In this document: positions 7,581 to 16,900 of the stretch, in pieces
How positions within the stretch are numbered: the first letter of the stretch is position 1
Layout: each line of letters opens with the position of its first letter
Source of the DNA: Massilia sp. CF038
Lineage (GTDB): Bacteria; Pseudomonadota; Gammaproteobacteria; Burkholderiales; Burkholderiaceae_D
DNA length: 64,000 nt
Assembly (NCBI RefSeq): GCF_900129765.1
Contig: NZ_FQWU01000001.1
Coordinates: 1,550,001 to 1,614,000, forward strand
Direction: 5' to 3'
Program-made: the position numbers and the translations under genes
The notes under the pieces: model-generated
The model's input: the letters and a program-made list of their open reading frames with translations, nothing else
Databases searched by the model: none
What the model was told of the DNA's origin: nothing

Positions 7581-8237
7581 TCAGGCAGCCGCGCTCACCC
7601 AGTTCGCAACATAGTGGGGCGCGGCGATATCGCACTGGGCGTCGCGCACCGGCGCCAGACGCTGTACCCTGAACGGCAGAATGCCCGCCCACGCCGCCAC
7701 GCCCATCTCTTCCGGTTCATCGTGCGGTCCGTCGTTGCGCACCTTGCAGGCCGCTTCATCGAGCGCGATGCGCAGGATCGTGGTGGCGGCAAACTCCTTG
7801 TCATTGCCACGGCGCGCCTCATGCTGGCGGCCGGGGGCGATCTTGTCCATGAACACATCCATCGTCGCGCGCCGGTGCGCCTCATCCTCGACCTTTTCGA
7901 AGCTGCCATAGATCATGGCCGAGCGGTAGTTCATGGTGTGGTTGAACGCGGTGCGGGCCAGCACCAGCGCATCGAGGTGGGTGATCGTCACGCATGCCTG
8001 CGTGCCCTTGACCAGCAGCTTGACCAGCCTGCCGCCGTTGGAGCCATGGATATACAAATGTTCGCCTTCGCGCCAGCATGCAGTGGGAATGCAGTGGGTG
8101 CCGCTGCTGTCGGCGAAGGCGACGTGACACAGATAGGCGTCGTCGATAATGGCGTGCAGGGTGGTGCGCTCATAGCTGGCGTTGTCGGCCACGCGGCGGA
8201 TGCGGGTGCGGTCGGATGGGGGCAGGGCTGCGGTCAT
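7581..8237 (-). CDS. pyridoxamine 5'-phosphate oxidase-like flavin-binding protein
   Basis: ATG 8237 gives 218 residues. The sequence 'DAYLCHVAFADSSGTHCIPTACWREGEHLYIHGSNGGRLVKLL' and 'ACVTITHLDALVLARTAFNHTMNYRSAMIYG' match the PNPOx-like split-barrel family (PF12900 type), which binds FMN, F420 or heme. Most members have no proven substrate. It is transcribed divergently from a MocR regulator with 139 bp between starts, an arrangement that in this family usually means direct regulation by the MocR protein, with PLP as likely signal. Assignment to the fold is firm; the reaction is unknown. Confidence 0.85.
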   Translation of the reverse strand: MTAALPPSDRTRIRRVADNASYERTTLHAIIDDAYLCHVAFADSSGTHCIPTACWREGEHLYIHGSNGGRLVKLLVKGTQACVTITHLDALVLARTAFNHTMNYRSAMIYGSFEKVEDEAHRRATMDVFMDKIAPGRQHEARRGNDKEFAATTILRIALDEAACKVRNDGPHDEPEEMGVAAWAGILPFRVQRLAPVRDAQCDIAAPHYVANWVSAAA

Positions 8238-8315
8238 GGGGTTCCGTTCTTTGATTGAAGACGTTTCATCTTGGGCGATGTCGGCGTTGGCGCACAATGC
8301 GCTGACAGGACGTAA

Positions 8316-8361
8316 TATAATCGCCATCATGGTTCCAGCATAAGGTCCATTGTCATCATAA
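8316..8361 (+). promoter_or_regulatory. divergent MocR/PPOX promoter region
   Basis: A TATAAT hexamer (8316-8321) lies about 55 bp upstream of the MocR start. It is followed by two GGT(T)CCA-like half-sites (ATGGTTCCA at 8329-8337 and AGGTCCATT at 8343-8351), which could be MocR-type binding repeats. No convincing -35 is seen. The assignment is tentative. Confidence 0.35.
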
Positions 8362-8376
8362 ATTTTAGGGCCACGA

Positions 8377-9831
8377 ATGGACTACGCATTGCTGCTTCAA
8401 CTGTACGCCGACAAGCACGCGGTACGCGCCTGGCCGCGCCAGCGCCTGCTGCATGAATGTTTGCGCGACGCGATCCGCAGCGGCACGCTGGGCGCTGGCA
8501 CACGCCTGCATGCGACGCGCGCGCTGGCGCAGGAGCTTGGCGTGGCGCGCAATACCGTGCTGTATGCCTACGATCAGCTGGCAACCGAAGGCTTCATCCG
8601 GCCTGACCGGCGTGGCACGGTGGTGGCGCCGCTGCGCGCAGCACCAGCTGCCGTGCAGGCGCCACCAGCGGCTGCCCTGTCGCGCCGGGCTGCCGCGCTG
8701 CATGGCATGCGCGCCCCCGAACTGCATACCGGCGGCTTCGCGCCTGGGGTGCCGTCGCTGGACGAATTTCCCTTGGCGCTGTGGCGGCGCCTGCTGGACC
8801 GGGCCGCGCGCGATGCTGGTGCGGGCGGTCTTGGCTACGGCGATCCCGCAGGCGAACCGGCATTGCGCGAAGCAATCGCAGGGCACCTGCGTGCGGCGCG
8901 CGGGGCCGACTGCGCGGCTGACCAGATATTCATTACGGGTGGCACGCAAGCGAGCCTGGACCTGTGCGCGCGCGCGTTTGCCGACGCGGGCGACAAGGTG
9001 TGGATTGAAAATCCCGGCTACAGCGGTGCTTACGCCGCCTTCAAGGGCGCGCAGCTCAAGCCGATCGGCATTCCAACCGACGACCAGGGCATTCATCCGT
9101 CGACAGCCGACTGGCGGCGCCAGCGCCCGCGCCTGATCTACACCACGCCGTCGCACCAGTATCCCACCGGCAGTGTGCTCAGCCTGGAGCGGCGCCTGGC
9201 ACTGATTGCCAACGCCCGTGCGTGTGGCGCCTTGATCATCGAAGACGATTACGACAGCGAGTTCCGCCACGACGGACCACCGCTGCCCGCGATGCAGGGC
9301 CTGGAGCCCGATACCCCGGTGGTGTATCTGGGCACCTTCAGCAAGACCATGTTTCCGTCGCTGCGCATCGGCTTCATGCTGGTGCCGCGCGCGCTGGCCG
9401 CGCCGCTGCATGCATTGTTGTCGCGCTCCGCCCATGCCGGCCGCAGCGCCGAACAGCTGGCGCTCGCCCATTTTCTGCGCGATGGCCAGTTCGCCCTGCA
9501 TTTGCGGCGTATGCGCCGCCTGTACCGCCAGCGCCGCGATGCACTGGTCGATGCACTGCAAATGCAGATGGGGGATCTGGGCAGTGTCCACGGTGGGTCG
9601 GCCGGCATGCATTTGGCCTTTCGCCTGCATGACGCGACGCTCGATGACAAGCGCCTGTCGGCACAGGCGCAAGCGGCAGGCATTGTGGCGCCGGCGCTGA
9701 GCGCGCACGCCATCGGGACCCGCGTCAATGGCTGGAACGGTTTTTTGCTTGGTTATGCGCAGGTACCAGTGACGCAGATGGCGACGCTGGTCAAATCGCT
9801 TGCCGCGGCGTGCGCTGAGCCGAGCAGCTGA
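8377..9831 (+). CDS. MocR-type regulator (GntR HTH fused to aminotransferase-like domain), PdxR-like
   Basis: The 484-residue protein has an N-terminal winged helix of GntR type ('LLHECLRDAIRSGTLGAGTRLHATRALAQELGVARNTVLYAYDQLATEGFI', about residues 25-75). A linker leads into a fold-type I aminotransferase domain. The PLP lysine is in 'LGTFSKTMFPSLRIGF', and the cofactor-binding 'IIEDDYDSEFRH' is present. MocR proteins sense PLP or amino compounds and rarely act as enzymes. It is divergent from a PNPOx-like gene, its likely target. The PdxR-like label rests on domain layout and context only. Confidence 0.88.
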   Translation: MDYALLLQLYADKHAVRAWPRQRLLHECLRDAIRSGTLGAGTRLHATRALAQELGVARNTVLYAYDQLATEGFIRPDRRGTVVAPLRAAPAAVQAPPAAALSRRAAALHGMRAPELHTGGFAPGVPSLDEFPLALWRRLLDRAARDAGAGGLGYGDPAGEPALREAIAGHLRAARGADCAADQIFITGGTQASLDLCARAFADAGDKVWIENPGYSGAYAAFKGAQLKPIGIPTDDQGIHPSTADWRRQRPRLIYTTPSHQYPTGSVLSLERRLALIANARACGALIIEDDYDSEFRHDGPPLPAMQGLEPDTPVVYLGTFSKTMFPSLRIGFMLVPRALAAPLHALLSRSAHAGRSAEQLALAHFLRDGQFALHLRRMRRLYRQRRDALVDALQMQMGDLGSVHGGSAGMHLAFRLHDATLDDKRLSAQAQAAGIVAPALSAHAIGTRVNGWNGFLLGYAQVPVTQMATLVKSLAAACAEPSS

Positions 9832-9877
9832 GGCCGTTGGTTCCACGCGACGTCGTTCGTACTTTCTCCGCTAACAG

Positions 9878-9906
9878 GTGTCAGGCCGGGAAAGTGTTGA
9901 TATAAT
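9878..9906 (+). promoter_or_regulatory. candidate sigma70 promoter
   Basis: In the 264-bp gap before the next gene, GTGTCA (9878-9883) and a perfect TATAAT (9901-9906) are spaced by 17 bp. It would drive the 174-residue hypothetical gene with a leader of about 180 nt. The rest of the gap shows nothing I can name. Confidence 0.4.
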
Positions 9907-10095
9907 TTAAATATTGCGACGATTTCAGTACCATCCTTTTGCAGCAGACGCGCGCCCGACCGATGTCATCGCGGCCGCATTTCAATCCAGCCAACGCCTT
10001 CGCTGCGCTTTGCGATATTCAATTGGCAATCAGTAGAGCGGCATCCGGCATGCGTGCCAGAGGCCCGGGCCCGTGCGGCCATCACAGGAAATTAC

Positions 10096-10620
10096 ATGCT
10101 GAACCGATTCAAACAATTGATCAATCTGTCCCTGACCGACGAGCCGCTGCAGCCGCTCGATCATCCCATTCTTGGCAGGCTGGCCCCGCAGGACGGCGAC
10201 TCTACTGCGCTGGTGGGCCAGGTCGCTTGCGGTGCGCGCACGGTCGCGGTACGCGTCAGTGCGGACGACAGCGAGTTGCTGGCCGCGCTGGAGCTGGCCG
10301 CGCAGGCAGCGCAGTCAATACTGGTTCTGGACCTGAAAAGCCGCAAGCTGGTCGCCGACGCCAGTTTGAAACACTACAATGAACAATGGCGCTTCGGTAC
10401 CTCGATGATGGCCGACGGTTCTGCACGCGCATTCGAAGCGCCGCTCCTGTCCGAAGCTGATTTTTGCGACAAGCTGCAGCTCGATACCATCGAGACCAGC
10501 GGCGCCTCGTGTCTGACGCTTTGGTACAGCAACGCCGGCCTGTTCCTGGGGCGCAGCCACAATGTGTCCTCATTCGACGGTCTGGCCATGAACGACGTCC
10601 ACGTCTCCACGTTCGGCTAG
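10096..10620 (+). CDS. hypothetical cytoplasmic protein
   Basis: The ATG at 10096 has AGGAA 5 bp upstream and gives 174 residues. It begins 'MLNRFKQLINLSLTDEPLQPLDHPILGRL' and continues with alternating strands ('TALVGQVACGARTVAVRVSADDSELLAALELAAQAAQSI'). It has no signal peptide or membrane helix. It resembles stand-alone DUF2262-type proteins in layout, but I cannot confirm a family. Its TAG stop overlaps the TAG stop of the convergent sensor kinase in the palindrome CTAG. No function is proposed. Confidence 0.7.
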   Translation: MLNRFKQLINLSLTDEPLQPLDHPILGRLAPQDGDSTALVGQVACGARTVAVRVSADDSELLAALELAAQAAQSILVLDLKSRKLVADASLKHYNEQWRFGTSMMADGSARAFEAPLLSEADFCDKLQLDTIETSGASCLTLWYSNAGLFLGRSHNVSSFDGLAMNDVHVSTFG

Positions 10621-12053
10621 GGCGCCGCACTGCAGGGCAGGACGATGGTCACACACAAGCCGCCCTTCGTGCTGTTGCTTGCCCTGATGGTGCCGCCATG
10701 CGCCGCAATCACACGCCGCGCAATTGCCAGTCCCAGACCATGGCCGTCGATATTGTTGGCGCTTGGGTTGGAGCGGTAGAAGGGCTGGAAGATGGCGTCC
10801 AGGTCTGCCGGCGCCACGCCGGGTCCCTGGTCAAGCACCTGCACCAGTACCTTGTCGGCGGCCACTTCCAGCACGATTTCCACCGCGCCGCGGTCCGGGC
10901 TATGCTTGACTGCATTGCGCACCACGTTTTCGAGCGCGCGCCAGAGCAGGTCGGGTGAACCCTGCACCATCACCGGTGCGACCCCGCTGACGGCCACATC
11001 GCCACCGCGCGCAGCCGCCTCGAAACGGGCATCGGCGGCGATTTCATCGACCAGGTCCGTGATGGCAATGGCTTCGCTTTGCGCCAGAGAGGCCGTGGCG
11101 TCAAGGCGCGACAAGGTCAGTAGTTCGCCCACCAGTTTATCCATGCGCACGCTCTCGCGTTCGATGCGCTCGAGCGCGGCCGCCATATTGGCTGGCTGCT
11201 GGTGCGCCAGGCCGATGGCAGCCTGCAGACGTGCCAGCGGCGAGCGCAGTTCGTGCGAAACGTCGTGCAGCAGGCGGCGCTGGTTGTCCATCAGCGCGCG
11301 CAGCTGGGTGCTCATGCGGTCGAAGTCGCGTCCCAGGGCCACCAGTTCGTCGCCGCGGCCCTGGGGCGCTTTGTCAAAGCGCGGCGCCAGGTCGCCCGAG
11401 GACGCCGCCTGGAACGCCGTCTGCAGGGCGCGGATCGGACGCAGGAAGCGCCATGCCAGCAGGGCGGCGAACATCAGACTGGCCAGTACCCCGACAATCA
11501 GGCTGATGTAAGGCAGGCGCGGCCCTGGGCGGCCGCCCGCGCCGGGCGGCTGGTCCGGCCGCGGTCCCCCTGCGCGGGTGCCGAAGCCGGGCGGCACAGC
11601 GCGAAAGTGCTCGCGTCCCGCGCCCGCGCCGTCGTTGTCGGGGCGGCGCACAAACACGGTGAAATGGCGGCCGTCGGCTGCGATCAGGCGGCGTACCGCA
11701 TTGTTCCCGCCATCGCTTGACAGCAGCGGCCGCGCTGCCGCGCGTACCTCCTCGGTGACAATGCGCCCCAGCAGCTCGTGGCCGTCAGCGTCGATAATGA
11801 AGATGCTGCTTGAAGTGGCACGCGCGGCCAGCTCGCGCAGGGCAGGTACACCGCCGTACTTCAGCGCCACCTCGGCCGCGTCAACGATGGTCACGGCTGA
11901 CGGGCGCGTGTCGATCAGGGCGCGCGGGACGTTGTCGGCGTGGGCCAGTTCGCGCGCCTGGCCCCAGACCCAGAAGGTGGCGCCAACACCAATGGTGGCG
12001 GCAACCTGGGCCAGCAGGATGGCAAGGAAAAACTTCCAGAACAGGCGGCCCAT
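10617..12053 (-). CDS. cpxA: CpxA-like envelope-stress sensor histidine kinase
   Basis: The 478-residue kinase has a membrane helix at residues ~5-30, a periplasmic domain to ~180 that ends in a Pro/Gly-rich linker, a second helix (~182-204), HAMP, then HisKA with 'RRLLHDVSHELRSPLARLQ' (phospho-acceptor His267). HATPase boxes follow ('NVVRNAVKHSP', 'DQGPGVAPADL', 'GHGLGLAIARRV'). The HisKA segment is close to that of E. coli CpxA. The gene follows the cpxR-like gene after 3 bp. CpxA senses misfolded envelope proteins and is held inactive by CpxP. A CpxP/Spy-like gene lies 21 kb away with a CpxR-type box, supporting the name. Confidence 0.85.
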   Translation of the reverse strand: MGRLFWKFFLAILLAQVAATIGVGATFWVWGQARELAHADNVPRALIDTRPSAVTIVDAAEVALKYGGVPALRELAARATSSSIFIIDADGHELLGRIVTEEVRAAARPLLSSDGGNNAVRRLIAADGRHFTVFVRRPDNDGAGAGREHFRAVPPGFGTRAGGPRPDQPPGAGGRPGPRLPYISLIVGVLASLMFAALLAWRFLRPIRALQTAFQAASSGDLAPRFDKAPQGRGDELVALGRDFDRMSTQLRALMDNQRRLLHDVSHELRSPLARLQAAIGLAHQQPANMAAALERIERESVRMDKLVGELLTLSRLDATASLAQSEAIAITDLVDEIAADARFEAAARGGDVAVSGVAPVMVQGSPDLLWRALENVVRNAVKHSPDRGAVEIVLEVAADKVLVQVLDQGPGVAPADLDAIFQPFYRSNPSANNIDGHGLGLAIARRVIAAHGGTIRASNSTKGGLCVTIVLPCSAAP

Positions 12054-12056
12054 GGC

Positions 12057-12746
12057 TTATTCGCTCACCAGCTGGTAGCCCAGGCGGTACACCGTCTGCA
12101 AACATGAACGGCCATCGGCAAAGGTGCCGAGCTTTTGGCGCAGACTGCTCATATGGACATCGATATTGCGGTCAAAGCGGGCCATGGGCCGGCCCAGGCC
12201 TTGTTCCGACAATTCGTTCTTGCTCACTGGCCGGCCAGCGTGGCGCGCCAGAATTTCAAGCAGATTGAATTCGGTGCTGGTCAGGGCCAGCGGCGCGCCG
12301 TCCCAGCTGGCGCGCCGCTGCGCCGGTGCGATGGAGAGGCGGCCAACGGTGATCGGGGCGGTATTGATATTATCGTCCGGCGGTGGATTGGTACGCCGCA
12401 AAATGGCGCGGATGCGCGCTGTCAGTTCGCGCGGCGTGCAAGGCTTGGTGACATAGTCATCGGCGCCCAGTTCCAGGCCGAGAATGCGGTCGGTATCGTC
12501 GCCGCGGCCAGTCAGCATCAGCACTGGCAAACGGCTTTTTTCGCGGATGCGGCGCAGCGCCTCGATCCCGTTCATGCGCGGCATCATGACGTCGAGGATG
12601 GCGATGGCATACTGGCCGCCGAGCGCTTCGCGCACGCCGCTTTGGCCATCGTGGGCACAGGCCACGGTAAAGCCTTCCTGCTCCAGGTATTCCCGGAACA
12701 TGGCGAGCAGTTCGATATCGTCGTCAATGAGCAGCACCTGGTTCAT
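12057..12746 (-). CDS. cpxR: CpxR-like OmpR-family response regulator
   Basis: The 229 residues comprise a receiver domain (acid pocket 'LLIDDD', phospho-acceptor Asp52 in 'AILDVMMPRMNG', Thr/Lys switch 'LMLTGRG'/'YVTKPC') and a C-terminal winged helix ('LTSTEFNLLEILARHAGRPVSKNELSEQGLG...FDRNIDVHMSSLRQKLG'). The wHTH reads very like E. coli CpxR, including the 'FDR.ID.HIS.LR.KL' recognition helix. Upstream lies an exact GTAAA-N5-GTAAA box, the known CpxR target, so it is probably autoregulated. A TATGAT hexamer ends 6 bp before the ATG and no ribosome site is visible, so the mRNA may be leaderless. Confidence 0.88.
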   Translation of the reverse strand: MNQVLLIDDDIELLAMFREYLEQEGFTVACAHDGQSGVREALGGQYAIAILDVMMPRMNGIEALRRIREKSRLPVLMLTGRGDDTDRILGLELGADDYVTKPCTPRELTARIRAILRRTNPPPDDNINTAPITVGRLSIAPAQRRASWDGAPLALTSTEFNLLEILARHAGRPVSKNELSEQGLGRPMARFDRNIDVHMSSLRQKLGTFADGRSCLQTVYRLGYQLVSE

Positions 12747-12796
12747 GCGGCCATCATAACAAAGCGGGCGCCTGCAGATTGCGCTCTGTGGCCTTC

Positions 12797-12832
12797 TTTA
12801 CCTGCTTTTACATGCCCCTGACCGCGCTTTAC
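12797..12832 (-). promoter_or_regulatory. CpxR box between cpxR and dioxygenase A
   Basis: Plus-strand TTTAC at 12797-12801 and 12807-12811 are separated by exactly 5 bp, i.e. GTAAA-N5-GTAAA reading toward cpxR. A third TTTAC lies at 12828-12832, 21 bp from the second. This is the consensus CpxR-P site. It starts about 50 bp upstream of cpxR and 108-143 bp upstream of the divergent dioxygenase gene, so it can serve both. Confidence 0.8.
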
Positions 12833-12848
12833 ATCAGCCTCGCTGATG
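12832..12848. repeat. 17-bp perfect palindrome next to the CpxR box
   Basis: CATCAGC-CTC-GCTGATG is a perfect inverted repeat with 7-bp arms. It abuts the third TTTAC half-site, upstream of dioxygenase A. It could be an operator for another regulator or a hairpin in the 5' leader. Confidence 0.4.
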
Positions 12849-12939
12849 ATGGCGGCTTCCGGCCTGGAACCGACACGAACGCTAAAGCAGCACGCGGACT
12901 GTGACGGCCGGGCCGACCATCGCGTGAAAGGAAAACAGC

Positions 12940-13764
12940 ATGCACGACCACACTCATTGCCTCGCCCAGGACATTGCCACCATGCTCGACATGCGCGCCA
13001 GCCGCCGTCAATCGCTGCGCTGGCTGTTTGCCGGTGCTGCCGCCGCGCCGTTGGCGGGTTGCGGCGCCGGCGTCAGCGATCTCGCTGGCGACAGCGGCGC
13101 AAGCGCCGGCAGCACCACTTGTGTCGTCATACCGGAAGAAACGGCAGGCCCCTATCCGGGCGACGGCACCAACAGCAGCGTAAACGGCGTTGCCAACGCC
13201 CTGATCCTGGCGGGGATCGTGCGCAGCGACATCCGCAGCAGCATTGCCGGCGCCACGGGGGTGGCGGCCGGCGTACCGCTGACCATCAGGCTGCAGCTGG
13301 TGAACGTGAAAGCCAGTTGCGCTAGCCTGGCCGGTGCCACGGTCTACCTCTGGCATTGCGACCGCGACGGCAACTACTCGATGTATTCAAGCGCCGTCAG
13401 CGCCGAAAACTACCTGCGCGGGGTGCAGGAGGCCGACAGCACCGGGCTGGTCACATTCAGCACCATCTTCCCAGGATGCTACGCCGGGCGGATGCCACAT
13501 GTGCACTTCGAAATCTATCCGGACCTCACCAAGGCCAGCCTGGCATCGAACCGGGTCAGGACATCGCAATTCGGTTTCCCGACTGCCACCTTGAGCGAAG
13601 CCTACAGCGCCACTGGCTACGCCACTAGTGTGCGCAACCTGGCCAGCATGAGTTACGCGACTGACAACGTCTTCAGCGATGGCACGGCTTTGCAAATCGC
13701 CAACATGAGCGGCAGCGCCGCGCTCGGCTACACCGCCACCCTGACGGTCGGTGTCGCGCTGTGA
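12940..13764 (+). CDS. exported intradiol ring-cleavage dioxygenase-like lipoprotein (A)
   Basis: The 274-residue protein begins with a twin-arginine segment ('SRRQSLRWLF', residues 21-30) running into a lipobox 'LAGC' (Cys41). It therefore looks like a Tat-exported lipoprotein. The core follows intradiol dioxygenases of the extracellular type: 'ETAGPYPGDG', 'VYLWHCDRDGNYSMY' and 'FPGCYAGRMPHVHFE'. The expected Fe(III) ligands are Tyr146, Tyr181, His187 and His189. The family opens catechol-type rings between the hydroxyls; the substrate here is unknown. RBS AAAGGA. A CpxR-type box lies in the shared upstream region with cpxR. A paralogue with identical ligand numbering lies at 32381. Confidence 0.85.
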   Translation: MHDHTHCLAQDIATMLDMRASRRQSLRWLFAGAAAAPLAGCGAGVSDLAGDSGASAGSTTCVVIPEETAGPYPGDGTNSSVNGVANALILAGIVRSDIRSSIAGATGVAAGVPLTIRLQLVNVKASCASLAGATVYLWHCDRDGNYSMYSSAVSAENYLRGVQEADSTGLVTFSTIFPGCYAGRMPHVHFEIYPDLTKASLASNRVRTSQFGFPTATLSEAYSATGYATSVRNLASMSYATDNVFSDGTALQIANMSGSAALGYTATLTVGVAL

Positions 13765-13925
13765 CCGCCGGGACCGAGCCTGACTGCGGTTTTCTCTGAG
13801 CCAGACCTGCCCTTGACGCAGTGTTTCTGGAAAATGCGGTGGGATCTAAGTGGCGGGAGGCGGACAAAAATTACTGTGTGGAAGGGGGCGAAAGCAGCGA
13901 TAATGGGTAACACTTTCTAGTTCCC

Positions 13926-16900
13926 ATGCAGTCCATGACGCTCGTTTCGCCTGCCCGATCGACTAGTGTCGCGACCAAACTCGGTGCCGCGGTGGTGCTG
14001 GTGTTGGCGGCCGTTACCTTGTTTGTTGCCTACAGCGTGGTCCATAGCCGGCAGCGCTATATCGACGCGGCCGACAGTGAAGCGCGCAATCTCTCCTTTG
14101 CGCTCGATAACGCGCTCCAGTCCCATTTTCAGGAAGTCGATCTGGCGCTGCGCCGCGCGCGCCAGGAATTTAGCGACATGCATGGCCAGGCGCGCTTTAC
14201 GCCTGAGCGTTTCAGTACCTACCTGCGCTCGCTCAAGGAGCGCATGCCGCAGGCCGCTGCGGTGCGCGGGGCCGATGCCGATGGCATGGTGGTGTATGGC
14301 GACGAGGTTGACCCGGCCAAACCGGTCGATCTGAAGGTGCGCGAGTTTTACCAGCGCATGCGTGCCGAACCCGGTCTGGTGTTTGGCATCCCGGTACGGT
14401 CGCGCATCAGCGGGCAGATGGTATTCCCCCTGATTATGTCCTTGCATCGCCCCGATGGCAGCTTTGGCGGCAGTGCGTATGTCAACATGAACAGTTCCCA
14501 TATCAGCGCCCTGACGACGTCCTTGTCGATCGGGCCGCACGGCGCCATCACCCTGGTGGACCGCGAGCGTCGACTGCTGCATCGCTTCCCCGAGCTCGCC
14601 AGCACGGTGCCGGGCAAAGTGCTGGCCGTGTCGGCACAGGCTGTGGCGCTGATGGACCAAGGCGGCAAACACGCCAGCTACACGGCCGCCAGCCCGCTGG
14701 ACGGTGAGACGCGCCGCTTCAGCGTGCGCCGCGTGGGCGAGTACCCCGTCTACGTTGTGGTGGGCCTGGCCGAGCGTGATGTGCTTGCACCCTGGTACGA
14801 CGAAACGCGCAACGCGGTGGCCTTTTTGCTGGTGCTGTACCTGCTTAGCGCCGCTTTGCTTGGCGGCGTATTCCTCGCGTTGCGGCGCCAGCTGCAGGCC
14901 GTGCAGGCGCTGTCGGCGTCGGAAACGCGCTTTCGCTCGCTCACGGAAGGGCTGCCCCAGATGGTGTGGACCAGCCCGGACGCACGCCAGGTCGATTTTC
15001 TGAGTCATCACTGGAGCGCGTACAGTGGCGTGAGCGCGGCCGAACTGACCCGCCCTGGCGCGATCGGTAAATTGATTCATGCGCATGATCGCCCCCGCGT
15101 GCGCGCTGCCTGGCAGGCCGCCATTGACAGCGGCGACGCGTTTCGCTGCGATTGCCGCCTGCGCCGCCACGACGGCGCCTGGCGCGTGTTCGATAACCAT
15201 GCGCTGCCCCAGCGCGCCGGCGGCGCGATCGTCGGCTGGGTTGGCAGCAGCACCGACATCACCGAGCAGCGCGAAGCGCATGAAGCGCTTGAACTGGCCA
15301 AGGACCAGGCGCTGGCAGCCGGACGCGCCAAGTCGGAGTTTTTGGCCAATATGAGTCATGAAATCCGCTCGCCCATGAACGCGGTGCTGGGCATGCTGCA
15401 GCTGCTGCAGCGCACCCCGCTCGACACGGTCCAGCGCGATTACGCCGGCAAGGCCGGCACCTCGGCCACGGCGCTGCTCGGCATCCTGAACGATATCCTC
15501 GACTTTTCCAAGGTGGAGGAGGGCAAGCTGACGCTCGACGTGCAGCCGTTCAGCTTTGACAAGCTGCTGCGCGAACTGGCAGTGATCCTGTCGGCCAACG
15601 CCAGCGGTAAAGGCATCGAGGTGCTGTTCAACGTCAGCGCCAACGTGCCGGCCTGGGTACAGGGCGATGAATTGCGCCTGCAGCAGGTGCTGCTCAATCT
15701 GGCCGGCAATGCCATCAAGTTTACCGAAACGGGCGAGGTCGTGCTCAGCGTCGAGCCAGTGACGCTGAGCGACGACAGTATCGACCTGCATTTCAGTGTG
15801 CGCGATACCGGCATCGGCATCGAGTCCGAACACCTGGCCCATATTTTTGACGGCTTCTCGCAAGCCGAGGCATCGACGGCACGGCGCTTCGGGGGCACCG
15901 GACTTGGCCTGGCGATCAGCCAGCGTCTGGTGCAGCTGATGGGCGGAACCTTGAGTGTCACCAGCGTGGCAGGCCAGGGCAGCACGTTCGAGTTCACCAT
16001 CCCCATGCCGCGTACGGACCAGCAGCACGTGCGTGAAATCAGCCATGCACTGCAGTATTTGCGCTGCCTGGTGGTCGACGACAGCCCGACCGGGCGCGAG
16101 GTGCTGGCCGCGATCGTGCGCTCGTTTGGCTGGCGCGCCGATGCTGTCGCCACCGGCGAACTGGCCTTGCAGGCGGTGGCAGCCCGGCCGTATGACCTGG
16201 TGCTGGTCGACTGGCGCATGCCCGGTCTGGATGGGTGGGCCATGAGCGAGCAGCTGCGGCGCCAGGTGCCGTCGGCGCTGGCGCCGCTGGTGATCATGGT
16301 GACCGCGCATGACCGCGAGCTGATTGCCCTGACCCAGGGCCGGCTGCAGCCGGTACTGGATGCGATGTTGTCCAAGCCGGTCACGGCGTCAGTGCTGTTC
16401 GACACGGTCACCGAGTTGCGCCTTGCTACCCGGCGCCAGGTGGAAGGCACGCCGCTGGCAGCGATTCTGGCCGCCCCGGTCGCGGTGGACGCGCGTCTGG
16501 CCGGGCTGCGGCTGCTGGTGGTGGACGACAATCCGGTCAACCAGCAGGTGGCGCGCGAATTGCTGGCCGCCTGCGGCGCCGAAATTGCGGTCGCCAGTGG
16601 CGGCCGGGCTGCTGTTGCTGCCATGTGCGATGAGGGGCGCGTGTTCGACCTGGTCCTGATGGACATCCAGATGCCCGACATGGACGGCTACGCCGCCACC
16701 GCAGCCATTCATGCGCGCATTGGCCACGCCGCGCCACCGATTGTGGCCATGACGGCCAATGCCTTGTCATCCGACCGCGATGCCGCGCATGCTGCCGGCA
16801 TGGCGGCCCATGTCGGCAAGCCGTTCGAGTTGGAGCGCTTGGTCGACGTGATTTTGCGCCACGCACGGCGCCCCTCGGTGCTGCAGCCTTGCCTGAATGT

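Noticed and set aside
13917-16310. 797-codon open frame on the minus strand opposite the hybrid kinase
   Set aside because: It is a GC-driven shadow. The plus-strand kinase has full domain motifs, while this frame is His/Gln/Arg-rich with no recognisable family.
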